Positions 36,286-45,829 are shown, counted from the first letter of the stretch. The stretch is 64,000 bases of DNA from Limimaricola hongkongensis DSM 17492 (GCF_000600975.2 NZ_CM002676.1:39368-103367); one strand, 5' to 3'. Translations and numbers: made by a program. The notes: generated by a model not told the origin, from the letters alone.

Positions 36286-37631
36286 ATGACCCAGATTTCG
36301 GCCATCCTGTCGCTGCCCTACATCCAGCCCGGACAGGCGCAAAAGCACGTCACCCACAACGAGGCGATCTGCCGGCTCGACGCGCTGGTGCAGCCCGTCG
36401 TCGCGGATCGCGACCGGGCCGCCCCGCCGGACGCCCCCGCAACCGGCGCGCGCCACATCGTCGCCGCTGGCGCCGGGGGCGACTGGGCCGGCCATGACGG
36501 CGAGATCGCGGTCCGGGAGAACGGCGCTTGGGGGTTCGAGACGCCCCTGCCCGGCTGGCGGGCGCATTGCCTCGCCGAGGACGCGGAGCTGAGCTTCGGC
36601 GCGCAGGGCTGGCAGGCGCCGGGCGACCGGCCGCTGCGCGCCGCGCGGATCGGGATCAACGCCACGCCCGATGCCACCGACCGGCTCAGCCTGTCGGCGG
36701 ATGCGACGCTGCTGAACCATGACGGCGCGGGGCACCGGCTCAAGCTGAACCGCGCGGGCGTCGGCGACACCGCGTCTTTGCTGTTCCACACCGGGTTTTC
36801 GGGCGGCGCCGAGATGGGGCTGGCGGGCGAGGCGGATTTCTCGATCAAGACCAGCGCCGATGGCGCGGGCTGGACCACGGCGCTGCGGCTGTCGGCCTTG
36901 GATGGGCGCGCCACCGGCGCGGCGGTGCAGTCGGATGCGCGCGACGCGACGCCGGGGCGGCTCATGGCGGTGGGGGATTCGGCATCGGCGCGGGCGCGGC
37001 GCCGGAGGTGGCGGATGCCGACACGGCGCTGGCGGGCGGGATCTATGCGATGACGCTGCCCGCGCCCGGCGCGCCGGCGGGCACCGGCGGCGCGGCGGTC
37101 CTTTGGGTCGCGGCGCAGGCGCCGGGCGAGGTGGCGCAGCGATTGTGCGAAACCGCCACGGGCCGGGCCTGGCGGCGGGCGCGGTCGGGCGGCGTCTGGC
37201 AGGGCTGGCGCCGCGAGATCGGGCAGGCGGACCTGCTCGGGCCGGTGGCGTTCGAGGCCGGGCTGCCGAGCGGGGCGGTGTTCGAAAGCGGGACGACGGC
37301 GGCGGGCCGCTATTTGCGGCTTGCCGACGGCACGCAGATCGCCTGGGCCGAGGCGGCGCTGTTCGCGCAGGTCTCGGCCGACCGGCTGGAGCATGTCTGG
37401 AGCTTTCCCGCGCCGTTTTCGGACACGCCGCAGGTCGGCGCCACGCTGCCCGGCGCCGAGACGGGCTATACCGGCGCCGGGCCCGGCGATCTCGGCGGGC
37501 TGATGCAGGAGACGGGGGCGGCCTCGGCGGCGCTGCGGCTGCCAAGGGTGGCGGGCGCGCCCGCTTTCGCGGCGGGCGCGCAGGTGGCGGGCGTGCGCCT
37601 GATGGCCGTCGGGCGCTGGAGCGCGGTTTAG
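36286..37631 (+). pseudogene. DUF2793-type protein, interrupted by a one-base frameshift
   Basis: The first frame (36286-37053) starts MTQISAILSLPYIQPGQAQK, a DUF2793 beginning, with AGAGGA upstream. After VQSDARDATPGRLMAVGD it becomes Arg-rich nonsense. The frame one base over continues as FGIGAGAAPEVADADTALAG to a stop at 37631. Adding one base in 36973-36979 restores one 448-residue protein. Genes of this type resemble phage-tail or GTA-associated fibre proteins. Whether this is a real mutation or an error in the G5 run cannot be told here. The end overlaps the OPX gene tail-to-tail by 4 bp. Confidence 0.8.
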
Positions 37632-38749
37632 AGACCGGCGCCGACCCGGCTCGCCAGGCCGAGGCTGGTGCCCAGGATCGAGAAGATCGTCTGCGCCGAG
37701 GTCACCGGGCTTTCGGTGGCATAGACCAGGTCGCCGGGCAGGATCTCGAACTCGCCGGCGCTGAACAGCCCATCGGCCGAGGTCAGGTCGATGGTGAAGA
37801 CCACGCGCGGCTGGTCCGGGCCGCCCGCCCCCGGCGTCACCGCCCCCGCCGGGTAACGGCGCAGCACGAGGATGCCGCCGGGATCGGCGCGGCTGTCGGA
37901 AACGCCGCCGATGATCGCCATCGCCTCCAGCGCGTCGAGCCGGTCCTCGGTGAAGTAATGCACGCTTTCGCTGCCGGCGGCGCCGAGCGACAGGAACTTG
38001 CGGTCATCGGCCTCGACATGGATCTTGTCGCCGCCGCGCAGCGTGGTGTCGAGCCGCGGGTTGTCGAGCAGCCGCTCGACCGAGGTGCCGAAGATGCGCC
38101 CGTCGCGGACCAGCCGGATCTGCGGGTTGCGCAGACCCTTGTCGATGCCGCCGCCCTCGGCGATCAGCCCCATGACCGTGAAATCATTGTCGGGCAACGG
38201 AAAGCTGCCGGGCTGCGCCACCCCGGCCACGAGGCTGACGGTGTTCTGGCGGCCCTCGCTGAAATCGAGCTGCACCTGCGCCGACGGGGTCACTTCGGCG
38301 TATTCCGCCTCGACCCGGTCGCGCGCGGTCTCGGGGCTCATGCCCGACAGCTTGATCGTGCCGACATAGGGCAGGAACACGGTGCCGCCCGCGCCGACGC
38401 GCTGTTCGGGCAGCGCCACGAAGCGTTGGCCCGGCGCGGTCAGAAGGCCGTTTTCCTCGGTGCTCCAGATGGTGATCGCAAGGCTGTCGCCGGGCGCGAT
38501 GATCCGGGTGTCGGGCTGGTCGACCCGTTCGATCCACGAATGCCCCGTGCCGCCCGCGCCGGGCCAGGCCGCATAGACCGGCAAGAGCGCCCGCGTCACC
38601 GGCGCGACTTCGAAATCGCGCGCCGCCGTGTCGCCGATGGCCTGGGTCTGCAGGATCTCGCTGCGCAAGGCCGCGCCGCGTGGCAAGGAGCCACACGCCG
38701 CCAGCAAGAGAGCCATCCCGAGCAGAACGGGAAGTCGCGTAGATGCCAT
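37628..38749 (-). CDS. Polysaccharide export lipoprotein (Wza/OPX family)
   Basis: 373 residues. A lipoprotein signal ends in LLLAACGS with Cys19 as the lipid site. DTRIIAPGDSLAITIWSTEE opens the Poly_export domain; two SLBB-like regions follow (VAGVAQPGSFPLPDNDFTVM; VEADDRKFLSLG). It should be the outer-membrane channel for a capsular or exopolysaccharide. No Wzc-type co-polymerase gene is adjacent, so its partner must be encoded elsewhere. Confidence 0.87.
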   Translation of the reverse strand: MASTRLPVLLGMALLLAACGSLPRGAALRSEILQTQAIGDTAARDFEVAPVTRALLPVYAAWPGAGGTGHSWIERVDQPDTRIIAPGDSLAITIWSTEENGLLTAPGQRFVALPEQRVGAGGTVFLPYVGTIKLSGMSPETARDRVEAEYAEVTPSAQVQLDFSEGRQNTVSLVAGVAQPGSFPLPDNDFTVMGLIAEGGGIDKGLRNPQIRLVRDGRIFGTSVERLLDNPRLDTTLRGGDKIHVEADDRKFLSLGAAGSESVHYFTEDRLDALEAMAIIGGVSDSRADPGGILVLRRYPAGAVTPGAGGPDQPRVVFTIDLTSADGLFSAGEFEILPGDLVYATESPVTSAQTIFSILGTSLGLASRVGAGL

Positions 38750-38826
38750 GCCGATGATCCGCTGCCTGCGTTGTTTTGCGCCAACCTACCGCAGCGGCGG
38801 CGGCAAGGAAACACCAGCCCGCACCG

Positions 38827-39321
38827 TCAGATCAGCGCCCAGCCGATCTGTGCCGCGTAAAGCGCCATCCATGGCAGGATCACGAGGTTTTCGAGCGCGC
38901 CGTTCACCTTGACCAGCCGCAGCCCGGTCTTGCGGTCGCTCAGCGGCCACAGCAGCGGCACGCCCGCGCCGCGCGCGGTGAACCGCGTGCCATGCCCGTA
39001 GCTGATCGCATCCGCCGCCAGATGGGTCAGGATCCCCGCCCCGAGCGCCAGCGCCACCGGCGGCGACACCAGCCACATCAGCGCCGTCGCCAGCAGCACG
39101 AACGCCGCCGAATGCGTGCCGCCGCGATGGCCGAAGACCTGCAGCACCAGCCGCGACAACGGCCACAGCCTGCGGCCGAGCTTGCTGTAGGGGGTGTCGA
39201 CATCCGGCAGGATCGCCCCGAACAGCGCCGCCGCCATGATCGGCAGGCCGAGCCCCGGCGTCTGCGCCGCAAGCTGCACCCCCGCCACCGCGCCGAGCGC
39301 CAGATGCGTCCGTCCCATCAT
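38827..39321 (-). CDS. Membrane-bound metal-dependent hydrolase, YdjM/DUF457 type
   Basis: 164 residues with four hydrophobic segments. MGRTHLALGA near the start, GAILPDVDTPYSK, GHRGGTHSAA and LTHLAADAI supply the His/Asp set of the YdjM family. It is an inner-membrane protein of unclear substrate, often damage-inducible in E. coli. ATG 39321 is preferred over one 13 codons upstream because GGGGA lies 12 bases before it. Confidence 0.8.
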   Translation of the reverse strand: MMGRTHLALGAVAGVQLAAQTPGLGLPIMAAALFGAILPDVDTPYSKLGRRLWPLSRLVLQVFGHRGGTHSAAFVLLATALMWLVSPPVALALGAGILTHLAADAISYGHGTRFTARGAGVPLLWPLSDRKTGLRLVKVNGALENLVILPWMALYAAQIGWALI

Positions 39322-39411
39322 CGCCGCCAATTCCCCTTTCGTTCCATCGGGACGCCCCATGTAACGGCTCTCGCGCCGAAGGCCAGAGCCAAGGGGGCGG
39401 GCGGCGTGGCG

Positions 39412-40122
39412 TCAGCGGGCGGATTTGGGAATGAATTCGTAATAGAACGGGTCGCTGTCGATGAAGCGGTAGAGCGCATCGGCCCCGGCCTCGTTCTGCA
39501 CCGGGAAATTGCGTCCCCCCTTGCGCGCCGCGGCCAGAAGCGACCGAACCGCCGCCGCGCTGTCGGCGCCCCAGATCCCGTCCACCGCCCCCGACAGGAA
39601 CCCCGCGTCGCGCAGCCGGCCCTGCACGTTGCGGCGGCGATACTCCGGCAACCGCGCGAATGCCTCTGCCGCGCCCTGCGCCCGCTTTTCGGCGCGGCTG
39701 TCATCGTTCCCGCCACCGGTGTCGGGCGTCGCGGCGGGCGCCTGTCCAAGCGCCGTGCGCAAATCGCGCAGCGCCGCGTCCCCCGCCTCCGGGCTGTTGG
39801 CCGACGCGGCGCGGGCCTCGGCGCGGAAGATCCCGATCGAGGTCAGCAATTGCCGCTCGATGCAGGCGGTGTCGCCGTCGCAGGCCTGGCGGCGTTCGAG
39901 CTGGCGGTCGGCGATGGAGCGCGCTTTGGTCTCGCCGATGCGGTCGGCCAGATCGTCATAGACCTCGGTCATGCGCAGCTCCAGCGAGGCGAGCCCGGAG
40001 GAGGCGCAGATCGCGCGCTCGGTCGCGGTGCGGGCGTCGTCGCAATCGAAGGAGGGCTGTGCCGACGCGGCGGCGGGGGCCAGCGCCGCGAGGGCGCAGG
40101 ACAGGATGATCGCTCGGGGCAT
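39412..40122 (-). CDS. Periplasmic LprI/DUF1311-like protein with peptidoglycan-binding-like tail
   Basis: 236 residues. Signal peptide (cleaved near ASA-QP), then FDCDDARTATERAICASSGLASLELRM, the LprI lysozyme-inhibitor signature with paired Cys. The C-terminal GRLRDAGFLSGAVDGIWGADSAAAVR resembles a PG_binding_1 repeat. It probably acts at the cell wall. AGGA lies nine bases before ATG 40122; two earlier in-frame ATGs have no site. Confidence 0.78.
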   Translation of the reverse strand: MPRAIILSCALAALAPAAASAQPSFDCDDARTATERAICASSGLASLELRMTEVYDDLADRIGETKARSIADRQLERRQACDGDTACIERQLLTSIGIFRAEARAASANSPEAGDAALRDLRTALGQAPAATPDTGGGNDDSRAEKRAQGAAEAFARLPEYRRRNVQGRLRDAGFLSGAVDGIWGADSAAAVRSLLAAARKGGRNFPVQNEAGADALYRFIDSDPFYYEFIPKSAR

Positions 40123-40256
40123 GGCGGCGTTCCTCGTCATTCGGATATGCCGTCTCAATCGCCGGACCCGGGTGGCTGTTCCCCGGCGCCGCGCTTGCCG
40201 CGTTGCAAGGCGGCTGACATAAACCGCGCGACAATCGCTGCACGAACAGGACGCCC

Positions 40257-41657
40257 ATGCCCCCCAAATTCGGAACCAGCGGCCTGCGCGGCCTCGTCAC
40301 CGATCTTAGCGACGATCTCGTCCATGGCTATGTCCGGGCCTTCATCGCCGCCTGTCCGCATGGCGGCGCCGTGCATGTCGGGCGCGACCTGCGCGACAGC
40401 TCGCCGCGCATCGCGGCCACGGTGATCGCGGCGGTGCGCGGCGCCGGGCTGCGTGCGGTCGATTGCGGCGCGGTGCCGACGCCCGCGCTCGCCATGGCGG
40501 CGATGGCGCGCGGCCACGCGGCGGTGATGGTGACCGGCAGCCACATCCCCGCCGATCGCAACGGGCTCAAGTTCTACCTGCCCAGCGGCGAGATCGCCAA
40601 GCCCGACGAGACGGCGATCCTCGCCGCGCGCGATGCGGGCGGCGCGCCGGACGCGCCCCAAGGCGCGTTCGAGCGCGACGAGGCCTGCGCCGCGCGCTAC
40701 GTCGCGCGCTATGCCGAGGCGTTCGGGCCACGGGCGCTCGCCGGGCTGCGCATCGGCGTCTTTGAGCACAGCTCGGTCGCGCGCGACACGCTGGCCGAGG
40801 TGATCGCCGCGCTTGGCGGTGACGTGGTGCGGATTGCCCGCTCCGACCGATTCATCCCCGTCGACACCGAAGCGGTGGACCCCGACATGCGCGCGGCGCT
40901 GGCGGGCTGGGCCGCCGCGCACCGGCTCGACGCGATCGTGTCGACCGATGGCGATGCCGACCGGCCGATGGTGACGGATGCGCATGGCGCGATGATCCCC
41001 GGCGACCTTCTCGGCCCGCTCACCGCGCGGCACTTGGGGGCGCGGGTGGTGGTGACGCCGGTGTCGTCGAACACGCTGGTCGAGGCGATGGAGGGCTTTG
41101 CGCTGCGCAGGACCCGGATCGGATCGCCCTTCGTGATCGCGGGGATGGAGGCGGCGTTGCAGGAGGACGCGCGCGCGCGGGTGATCGGTTACGAGGCCAA
41201 TGGCGGTTTCCTGCTCGGTTTTGCGGCGCAGGGCCCCGAAGGCAAGATCGCGCCGCTGATGACCCGCGACGCGGTGCTGCCGATCGTCGCGCCGCTTGCG
41301 GCGGCGCGGGCCAAGGGGGTGGGCCTGGCCGAGCTGGCGGCGCGGCTGCCGCCGCGCTTCACCGCCGCCGACCGGTTGCAGGGGGTGGCGTCCGAGCGGT
41401 CCATGGCGCTGATCGACGCGCTGCGCGCCGACCCGCAGGCGCGCGCGGCCTTCTTCGACACCGGCAGCGCCGAGACCGGGATCGACGAGACCGACGGGCT
41501 CAGGGTCAGCTTCGCCGACGGGGCGGTGGTGCATCTGCGCCCGTCCGGCAACGCGCCCGAATGCAGGCTCTATACCGAGGCCGACAGCGCCGGGCGGGCG
41601 CAGGATCTTCTCGCGCGGCATCTGGAGCGGCTGGCCGCGCGGCTGTCGGCGGCGTGA
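40257..41657 (+). CDS. Phosphomannomutase / phosphoglucomutase family
   Basis: 466 residues, alpha-D-phosphohexomutase. The phosphoserine is Ser95 in [13 protein letters not shown], the Mg loop is STDGDADRP, sugar binding is [11 protein letters not shown], and the phosphate-binding loop is [12 protein letters not shown]. It supplies mannose-1-phosphate for ManC (53.6 kb) or glucose-1-phosphate for UDP-glucose. The divergent LprI-like gene starts 135 bp away. Sugar specificity cannot be read directly. Confidence 0.87.
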   Translation: MPPKFGTSGLRGLVTDLSDDLVHGYVRAFIAACPHGGAVHVGRDLRDSSPRIAATVIAAVRGAGLRAVDCGAVPTPALAMAAMARGHAAVMVTGSHIPADRNGLKFYLPSGEIAKPDETAILAARDAGGAPDAPQGAFERDEACAARYVARYAEAFGPRALAGLRIGVFEHSSVARDTLAEVIAALGGDVVRIARSDRFIPVDTEAVDPDMRAALAGWAAAHRLDAIVSTDGDADRPMVTDAHGAMIPGDLLGPLTARHLGARVVVTPVSSNTLVEAMEGFALRRTRIGSPFVIAGMEAALQEDARARVIGYEANGGFLLGFAAQGPEGKIAPLMTRDAVLPIVAPLAAARAKGVGLAELAARLPPRFTAADRLQGVASERSMALIDALRADPQARAAFFDTGSAETGIDETDGLRVSFADGAVVHLRPSGNAPECRLYTEADSAGRAQDLLARHLERLAARLSAA

Positions 41658-41755
41658 GCTTTTGCGGCGGGGTCTTGCCGGGCCCTGCCGCGCGCGGCAT
41701 TAGGCGGACCGCCCCCTGCCCCCATATCGTGGGCGTGACGCGCCAGGAGATCCCC

Positions 41756-42223
41756 ATGTCCGAAAAATCCATCTATGACGACCTGACCATGCTCGGCGGC
41801 CAGACCGTGCAGCCGCAATCGCCCGAGGAGGCGGTGCTCGAGCGGGTGCCCAACCCGCAGGCCGATGTCGATTATGCCGTGCGCTTCACCGCGCCGGAGT
41901 TCACCTCGCTCTGCCCGCTGACCGGCCAGCCCGATTTCGCGCATCTGGTGATCGACTACGTGCCCGGCGACTGGCTGGTCGAGAGCAAGTCGCTGAAGCT
42001 GTTCCTGACGAGCTTTCGCAACCACGGCGCCTTTCACGAGGATTGCACCGTGTCGATCGCGCGGCGGCTGGTCGACACGCTCGACCCGAAATGGCTGCGG
42101 CTTGGCGGCTACTGGTACCCGCGCGGTGGTATTCCGATCGACGTGTTCTACCAGACCGGAGAGCCGCCGCGCGGTGTCTGGATCCCCGAGACCGGCGTGC
42201 CGGGCTATCGCGGGCGCGGTTGA
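41756..42223 (+). CDS. queF: preQ0 reductase (NADPH-dependent 7-cyano-7-deazaguanine reductase)
   Basis: 155 residues, the short type I QueF. The active-site Cys53 is in [15 protein letters not shown], and the NADPH/substrate motif is [20 protein letters not shown]. It reduces preQ0 to preQ1 for queuosine in tRNA. AGGAG lies six bases before the ATG at 41756. It appears isolated from other queuosine genes. Confidence 0.95.
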   Translation: MSEKSIYDDLTMLGGQTVQPQSPEEAVLERVPNPQADVDYAVRFTAPEFTSLCPLTGQPDFAHLVIDYVPGDWLVESKSLKLFLTSFRNHGAFHEDCTVSIARRLVDTLDPKWLRLGGYWYPRGGIPIDVFYQTGEPPRGVWIPETGVPGYRGRG

Positions 42224-42229
42224 TCGCCC

Positions 42230-42243
42230 GTACGGTTCCGTAC
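42230..42243. repeat. Short palindrome GTACGGTTCCGTAC upstream of the DUF2934 gene
   Basis: Six-base arms with a TT centre, 7 bp past the queF stop and followed by ATAATTGACG. It may be an operator or part of a promoter for the downstream gene. Confidence 0.35.
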
Positions 42244-42457
42244 ATAATTGACGCTGCGTCAGCCGGCTCTGGCATTCCGCCGGCACTCGGGCGACGGTTA
42301 TCTCGCAGGCGCGGCATGACCCGGACCCCGGAGGCCTCCGCGGCCTGCCGGGGCGGCCCCTGCGCGGCTCCGAACCAGATGTTTCCCCGCGCGCTCCGGC
42401 CTCGCCGGACGGGCGCGGAGGACGGCAAGATGCGGCTCTGTGAAAGGGAGTATGACA

Positions 42458-42835
42458 ATGGCTGACGATCGCGAAGAGCGGATCCGCAAGCGCGCCTACG
42501 AGATGTGGCAGCGCGACGGATCCCCCGAGGGACAGCACCACGCGCATTGGCAGGAGGCGGAAGCCGAGATCGATGCGGAGATGGCCGCCGAGGCGGGCAA
42601 CGGCGCGGCCGCGCCGGACGCGCAAGATGCGCAAGATGCGCAAGACGCGCCCAAGCCAAAGGCGAAGGCCAAGCCGGCGCGCAGCCGCAAGGCTGCCGCC
42701 GAAACGGCCGGCACCGAGACATCCACCACCGGCAAGACCGCCGCGAAGGCGCGGGCGACCAAGGCCGCGCCGAAGACCGCCACAACCCGAAAACCACGGG
42801 CCAAGAAAGCGGCCAAGCCGCCCAGCGACGGCTAG
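42458..42835 (+). CDS. DUF2934 protein with histone-H1-like tail
   Basis: 125 residues. The N-terminal 40 residues (RIRKRAYEMWQRDGSPEGQ) are a DUF2934 domain. A DAQ repeat from three 9-bp DNA copies follows, then a Lys/Ala/Pro-rich C-terminus like bacterial histone H1 homologues, which likely binds DNA or RNA. AAAGGGAG sits seven bases before ATG 42458; the ATG two codons upstream is too near to that site. Its terminator overlaps a parS-like palindrome. Confidence 0.75.
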   Translation: MADDREERIRKRAYEMWQRDGSPEGQHHAHWQEAEAEIDAEMAAEAGNGAAAPDAQDAQDAQDAPKPKAKAKPARSRKAAAETAGTETSTTGKTAAKARATKAAPKTATTRKPRAKKAAKPPSDG

Positions 42836-42868
42836 GACCCGCCCCGAAATGGGGCGTTCGATCCGGCA

Positions 42869-42899
42869 GGCCGGTTCCCCGCGGGGAACCGGCCTTTTT
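42869..42899 (+). terminator. Terminator of the DUF2934 gene built on a parS-like palindrome
   Basis: The 16-bp core GTTCCCCGCGGGGAAC is extended by GGCCG and CGGCC into a 26-bp perfect palindrome and followed by TTTTT. It works as a plus-strand intrinsic terminator and carries a partition-site core at once. Confidence 0.8.
42874..42889. other. parS-like site 1
   Basis: GTTCCCCGCGGGGAAC, fitting the alphaproteobacterial plasmid parS pattern GTTNNCNGCNGNNAAC. It lies between the DUF2934 gene and the parB end. Confidence 0.7.
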
Positions 42900-44008
42900 C
42901 ATTCGCCGTCCAGCGCCCCGAAGAACGCTTCGAAGGCGCGTTGCAGCCGGGCCCGGTCGAGCGCCGAGAAATCGCGCGGCAGCCGCAGTTCCACCCGCCC
43001 GTCCGACGCCGCGATCCGCGCCTCGCCCTCGGGGCGCGGCAGGCGCAGCATCGTCTTCGACACCGATTTCGGACGCGGTTTGACGATCTTCGGCGCCCGG
43101 TGCACGAAATCCTTGAGCACCGCGATCTCGGCCTCGGCGTCGCGCTCGGGCGCGCGGTTCAGCATGTCGACCAGCTCGTCGCCGAGCGCGGGGTCGGCAT
43201 CGAGGATCTTGAACAGGTCGAGCCCGAGCGCCCGCGGCATCGCCTCCGGGTGCCGGATCGCGCCCCGCGCGCTTTCCAGAACGCGGGTGAAGCTGCGGAT
43301 ATAGCTGCGCTTTTGCTTGAGTGCCGAGGCATAGAGCTCGGAGACGGCGTCATGCGGCGCGATCCCGGTCTGCTCGGCATAGCTCAGCGCGAGCTGCGCC
43401 ATTTCGCCGAACGAGATGTCCTTGCGCACGAGATTCTCGTCGACCATCTTGCGGTAGAGATCGCGCACCGGTTCCCCGCGGGGAACCATCGCCGCCGGGA
43501 TCCTGGCATAGCGTTGATCGCCGGTCTGCTCCAGAAGCTCGCGAAACGCCGAAAGACGGCGATAGCCCTGGATCAGCTCGTAGCCGCCCTGCCCGTCCTG
43601 TTCGACCCGGATCGGGTTCGACAAGCCGATGGCCTGGATCGAAAGCTTCAGCTCCTCCAGCTCGGGGTCGCGGTTATGGGCTCGGTCGCGCACCAGCTTG
43701 GAACTGCGAACCGCGTCGATCGCGATCAAATCGGTGATCAGGCCCAGCTTCTTGAGCCGCACATGTTCATGCGCCAGATCGTCGTTCTCGGCCCGGATCG
43801 CGGCCTCGGCCTCGGCCCGGCCACGCGCGGCTTCGGCGGTTTCGGTGATCGCCGAGGCCATCGGGCCGCGGCGCGCCGGGGGGGTTTCGGGCGCCGCGCG
43901 CTCCGGCGCGGGGTTCCCCGCGGGGAACCGCTCCGGCGCCGCGGGCGCGGCGGGGGCGACCTCGTCGGGGGTGAAGTCGATGTCGAAGACGCTGCGTTTC
44001 TTGGCCAT
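42899..44008 (-). CDS. parB: ParB/RepB-type plasmid partition protein
   Basis: 369 residues. After a Pro/Ala-rich N-terminus comes the ParB nuclease-like core (LKLSIQAIGLSNPIRVEQ, ELIQGYRRLSAFRELL), then an HTH region (DISFGEMAQLALSYAEQ and KRSYIRSFTRVLE). It should bind the parS-like palindromes around it and work with ParA to segregate the replicon. The ATG lies 5 bp after the parA stop (one operon). Two of the parS-like palindromes lie inside its own coding sequence. Confidence 0.92.
   Translation of the reverse strand: MAKKRSVFDIDFTPDEVAPAAPAAPERFPAGNPAPERAAPETPPARRGPMASAITETAEAARGRAEAEAAIRAENDDLAHEHVRLKKLGLITDLIAIDAVRSSKLVRDRAHNRDPELEELKLSIQAIGLSNPIRVEQDGQGGYELIQGYRRLSAFRELLEQTGDQRYARIPAAMVPRGEPVRDLYRKMVDENLVRKDISFGEMAQLALSYAEQTGIAPHDAVSELYASALKQKRSYIRSFTRVLESARGAIRHPEAMPRALGLDLFKILDADPALGDELVDMLNRAPERDAEAEIAVLKDFVHRAPKIVKPRPKSVSKTMLRLPRPEGEARIAASDGRVELRLPRDFSALDRARLQRAFEAFFGALDGE
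43471..43486. other. parS-like site 2, inside parB
   Basis: Exact GTTCCCCGCGGGGAAC within parB, encoding V-P-R-G-E-P in the parB frame. Confidence 0.7.
43913..43928. other. parS-like site 3, inside parB
   Basis: Exact GTTCCCCGCGGGGAAC within the parB N-terminal part, encoding R-F-P-A-G-N, a different reading frame of the same DNA as site 2. Confidence 0.7.
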
Positions 44009-44013
44009 CTATC

Positions 44014-45309
44014 TCAATCCTCCAGCTGGTCCCACGCCGCCACGAGCGTGGCGCGGAATTCGTCATAGGCGCGGTCGAACGAGGCGCGGGCGCGGCGCCA
44101 TGTCTCGCGGGTCATGTTGCGGTAATCGATCTCGTAGACCGAGGAGAGAAACCGCCCCGACTGTTCGACCGCGCGGGTCATCTCGATCGGGTGCTCGGCC
44201 ACATGCGGGCCGAACACCTTGTGGAATGCCTGCTGCATGGCGCGGTGCAGGTCGTTGTTCGGCTCGAACCGGGTCAGCAGGAACCGGATGTCGGCGAAAT
44301 GCTTTTCCGGCTCGGTGCCCGGCGGCACCGCGCCCCGGAACCGGCCCAGATCCTCGAGCGCCTCGGCCAGCTGGCCGATGAAGGAGGTGGTGCTGTCATA
44401 TTCCCAGTAGCCGGGGCCCGACGGGATATAAAGCACGTCGGCGGCGAACACCGCGTTCATCGACTGGTATCCGATGGCGGGCGGGCAATCGAACAGAATG
44501 ATGTCATAGGTGTCTTCGGGCAGGTGATCGAGATAGCGGTCGACCGCGGCGAAGAAGGACCATTCGGGGTTCAGGTGCCGGTACTGCGCGCTGGCGAATT
44601 CGACGAAGGCGGCGTTGGCGCAGGAGGGGACGAGATCGATGGTCGGCCAGGAGGTCGGCTTGATGAAATCGGTGACGCGCAGATCGTCGAGCCCCATGCC
44701 GGTGACCGAGGCCGGCAGCTTGCGCTCGGGCAGGGCGGTGCCGGTTTCGGCACCGCGCCCGGCGGCGTTCATCCGCGCGGTCTCGCGGATCAGGTCGCGC
44801 GCCATGATGCCCCAGACGGTGTATTCCTCGGCCACGTCGCTGAGCCCCATGGAATGCGACAGGGTGGCCTGCGGGTCGAAATCGACGCAGAGCACGCGGT
44901 AGCCGTCGAGCGCCGCGGCATGGGCGAAATGCAGCGCCACGGTCGATTTGCCCGCGCCGCCCTTGAAGTTGGCGACGGCGGCGCGGATCGCGCGTTTGCC
45001 GGCCGGGCGGGGCGGCAGCAGCGGCTTGCCCTTATGGCGCAGCTTGCGGCGCAGCTCGTTGATCTCCTCGAGCGCGTACCAGCGCTGGCGGCCATCCTCC
45101 TCGACCCGCCCCTGCGGCAGAGACGGGTCGGCGGCGAGACGGCCACGGAAGGTCGACGGGTTCAGCCCGAGGATCAGCTCGGCCACCTCCCAGCTTGAAA
45201 AGCGGCGCAGGTTCTTTTCGCTCTCGGGCGAGAAGGTCTGCTGCCGGATGAAGCCCTGCATCTTGAGCGACTGCGATTGCAGCCGGGCCAGGTCGGTGTG
45301 CGTGAACAT
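44014..45309 (-). CDS. parA: ParA/RepA-type plasmid partition ATPase
   Basis: 431 residues. An N-terminal helical and HTH part (SSWEVAELILGLNPSTFRGRL) is followed by the deviant Walker A FKGGAGKST and VDFDPQATLS, and DIILFDCPPAIG as Walker B. Long ParAs with an HTH bind their own promoter. GGAGGG lies upstream of the ATG, directly beside parS-like site 4, which fits autoregulation. It is divergent from the replication initiator across a 520-bp region. Confidence 0.93.
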   Translation of the reverse strand: MFTHTDLARLQSQSLKMQGFIRQQTFSPESEKNLRRFSSWEVAELILGLNPSTFRGRLAADPSLPQGRVEEDGRQRWYALEEINELRRKLRHKGKPLLPPRPAGKRAIRAAVANFKGGAGKSTVALHFAHAAALDGYRVLCVDFDPQATLSHSMGLSDVAEEYTVWGIMARDLIRETARMNAAGRGAETGTALPERKLPASVTGMGLDDLRVTDFIKPTSWPTIDLVPSCANAAFVEFASAQYRHLNPEWSFFAAVDRYLDHLPEDTYDIILFDCPPAIGYQSMNAVFAADVLYIPSGPGYWEYDSTTSFIGQLAEALEDLGRFRGAVPPGTEPEKHFADIRFLLTRFEPNNDLHRAMQQAFHKVFGPHVAEHPIEMTRAVEQSGRFLSSVYEIDYRNMTRETWRRARASFDRAYDEFRATLVAAWDQLED

Positions 45310-45326
45310 GCGGTGTCTGCCCTCCG

Positions 45327-45342
45327 GTTCCCCGCGGGGAAC
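45327..45342. other. parS-like site 4, upstream of parA
   Basis: Exact GTTCCCCGCGGGGAAC, 17 bp upstream of the parA ATG and touching its ribosome binding site. Confidence 0.75.
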
Positions 45343-45829
45343 CGGAAACCGGCAAACGCGGGAACGCTAATTCTTGTGATAAACCGATCTACGCCGGATT
45401 TGGCGATGAAGAAAAGTCCTTTATCGTGAAAACCGGGATTCTCGAAAAATCGCGGATCGCCAGTGCCGCAAGGGCCACGGCGATTCGCAGCGCCCCGGCG
45501 TCAGCCGCGCGAGAGCGGGCCGGGCAGGGCCCGAATTGGGGGACACGTCGCGCCGCGCCGGACCCGGAATAGGGGACATTTTCGGCGAAATAGGGGACGC
45601 CTTGGATGTCCCCCAATACCTATACATACCGATTTTCTATCGAAAATGGTTGGGGGCCAGAGACCCCGAACCGGGACTCGACTTGACAGAATCGTGCAAA
45701 GGGACGCAAATCAGCCAAGAGATGGGAAAGGCGTTGCGAAGACGGGCCACCCTGCGAACGGTGCAACAAGCCACCGTTTACCCAAGGCAGTGAGAATACC
45801 ATCCCAGAGGTGGCAGGACGAGGCGCGCC
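45343..45829. other. Probable replication origin region with iteron-like repeats
   Basis: No gene. Two AT-rich patches (45365-45460 and 45610-45660) flank repeats of the type AT(A/T)GGGG(G)ACA: TTGGGGGACA at 45536-45545, ATAGGGGACA at 45569-45578, ATAGGGGACG at 45590-45599, and an inverted TGTCCCCCAAT at 45607-45617. ATTTTC/GAAAAT arms follow at 45632-45647. Placement between parA and the initiator gene makes this the likely origin and initiator-binding region. Confidence 0.55.

Noticed and set aside
45368..45376. TTGTGATAA as a DnaA box
   Set aside because: Its complement TTATCACAA differs from TTATNCACA at key positions; kept only as part of an AT-rich origin region.
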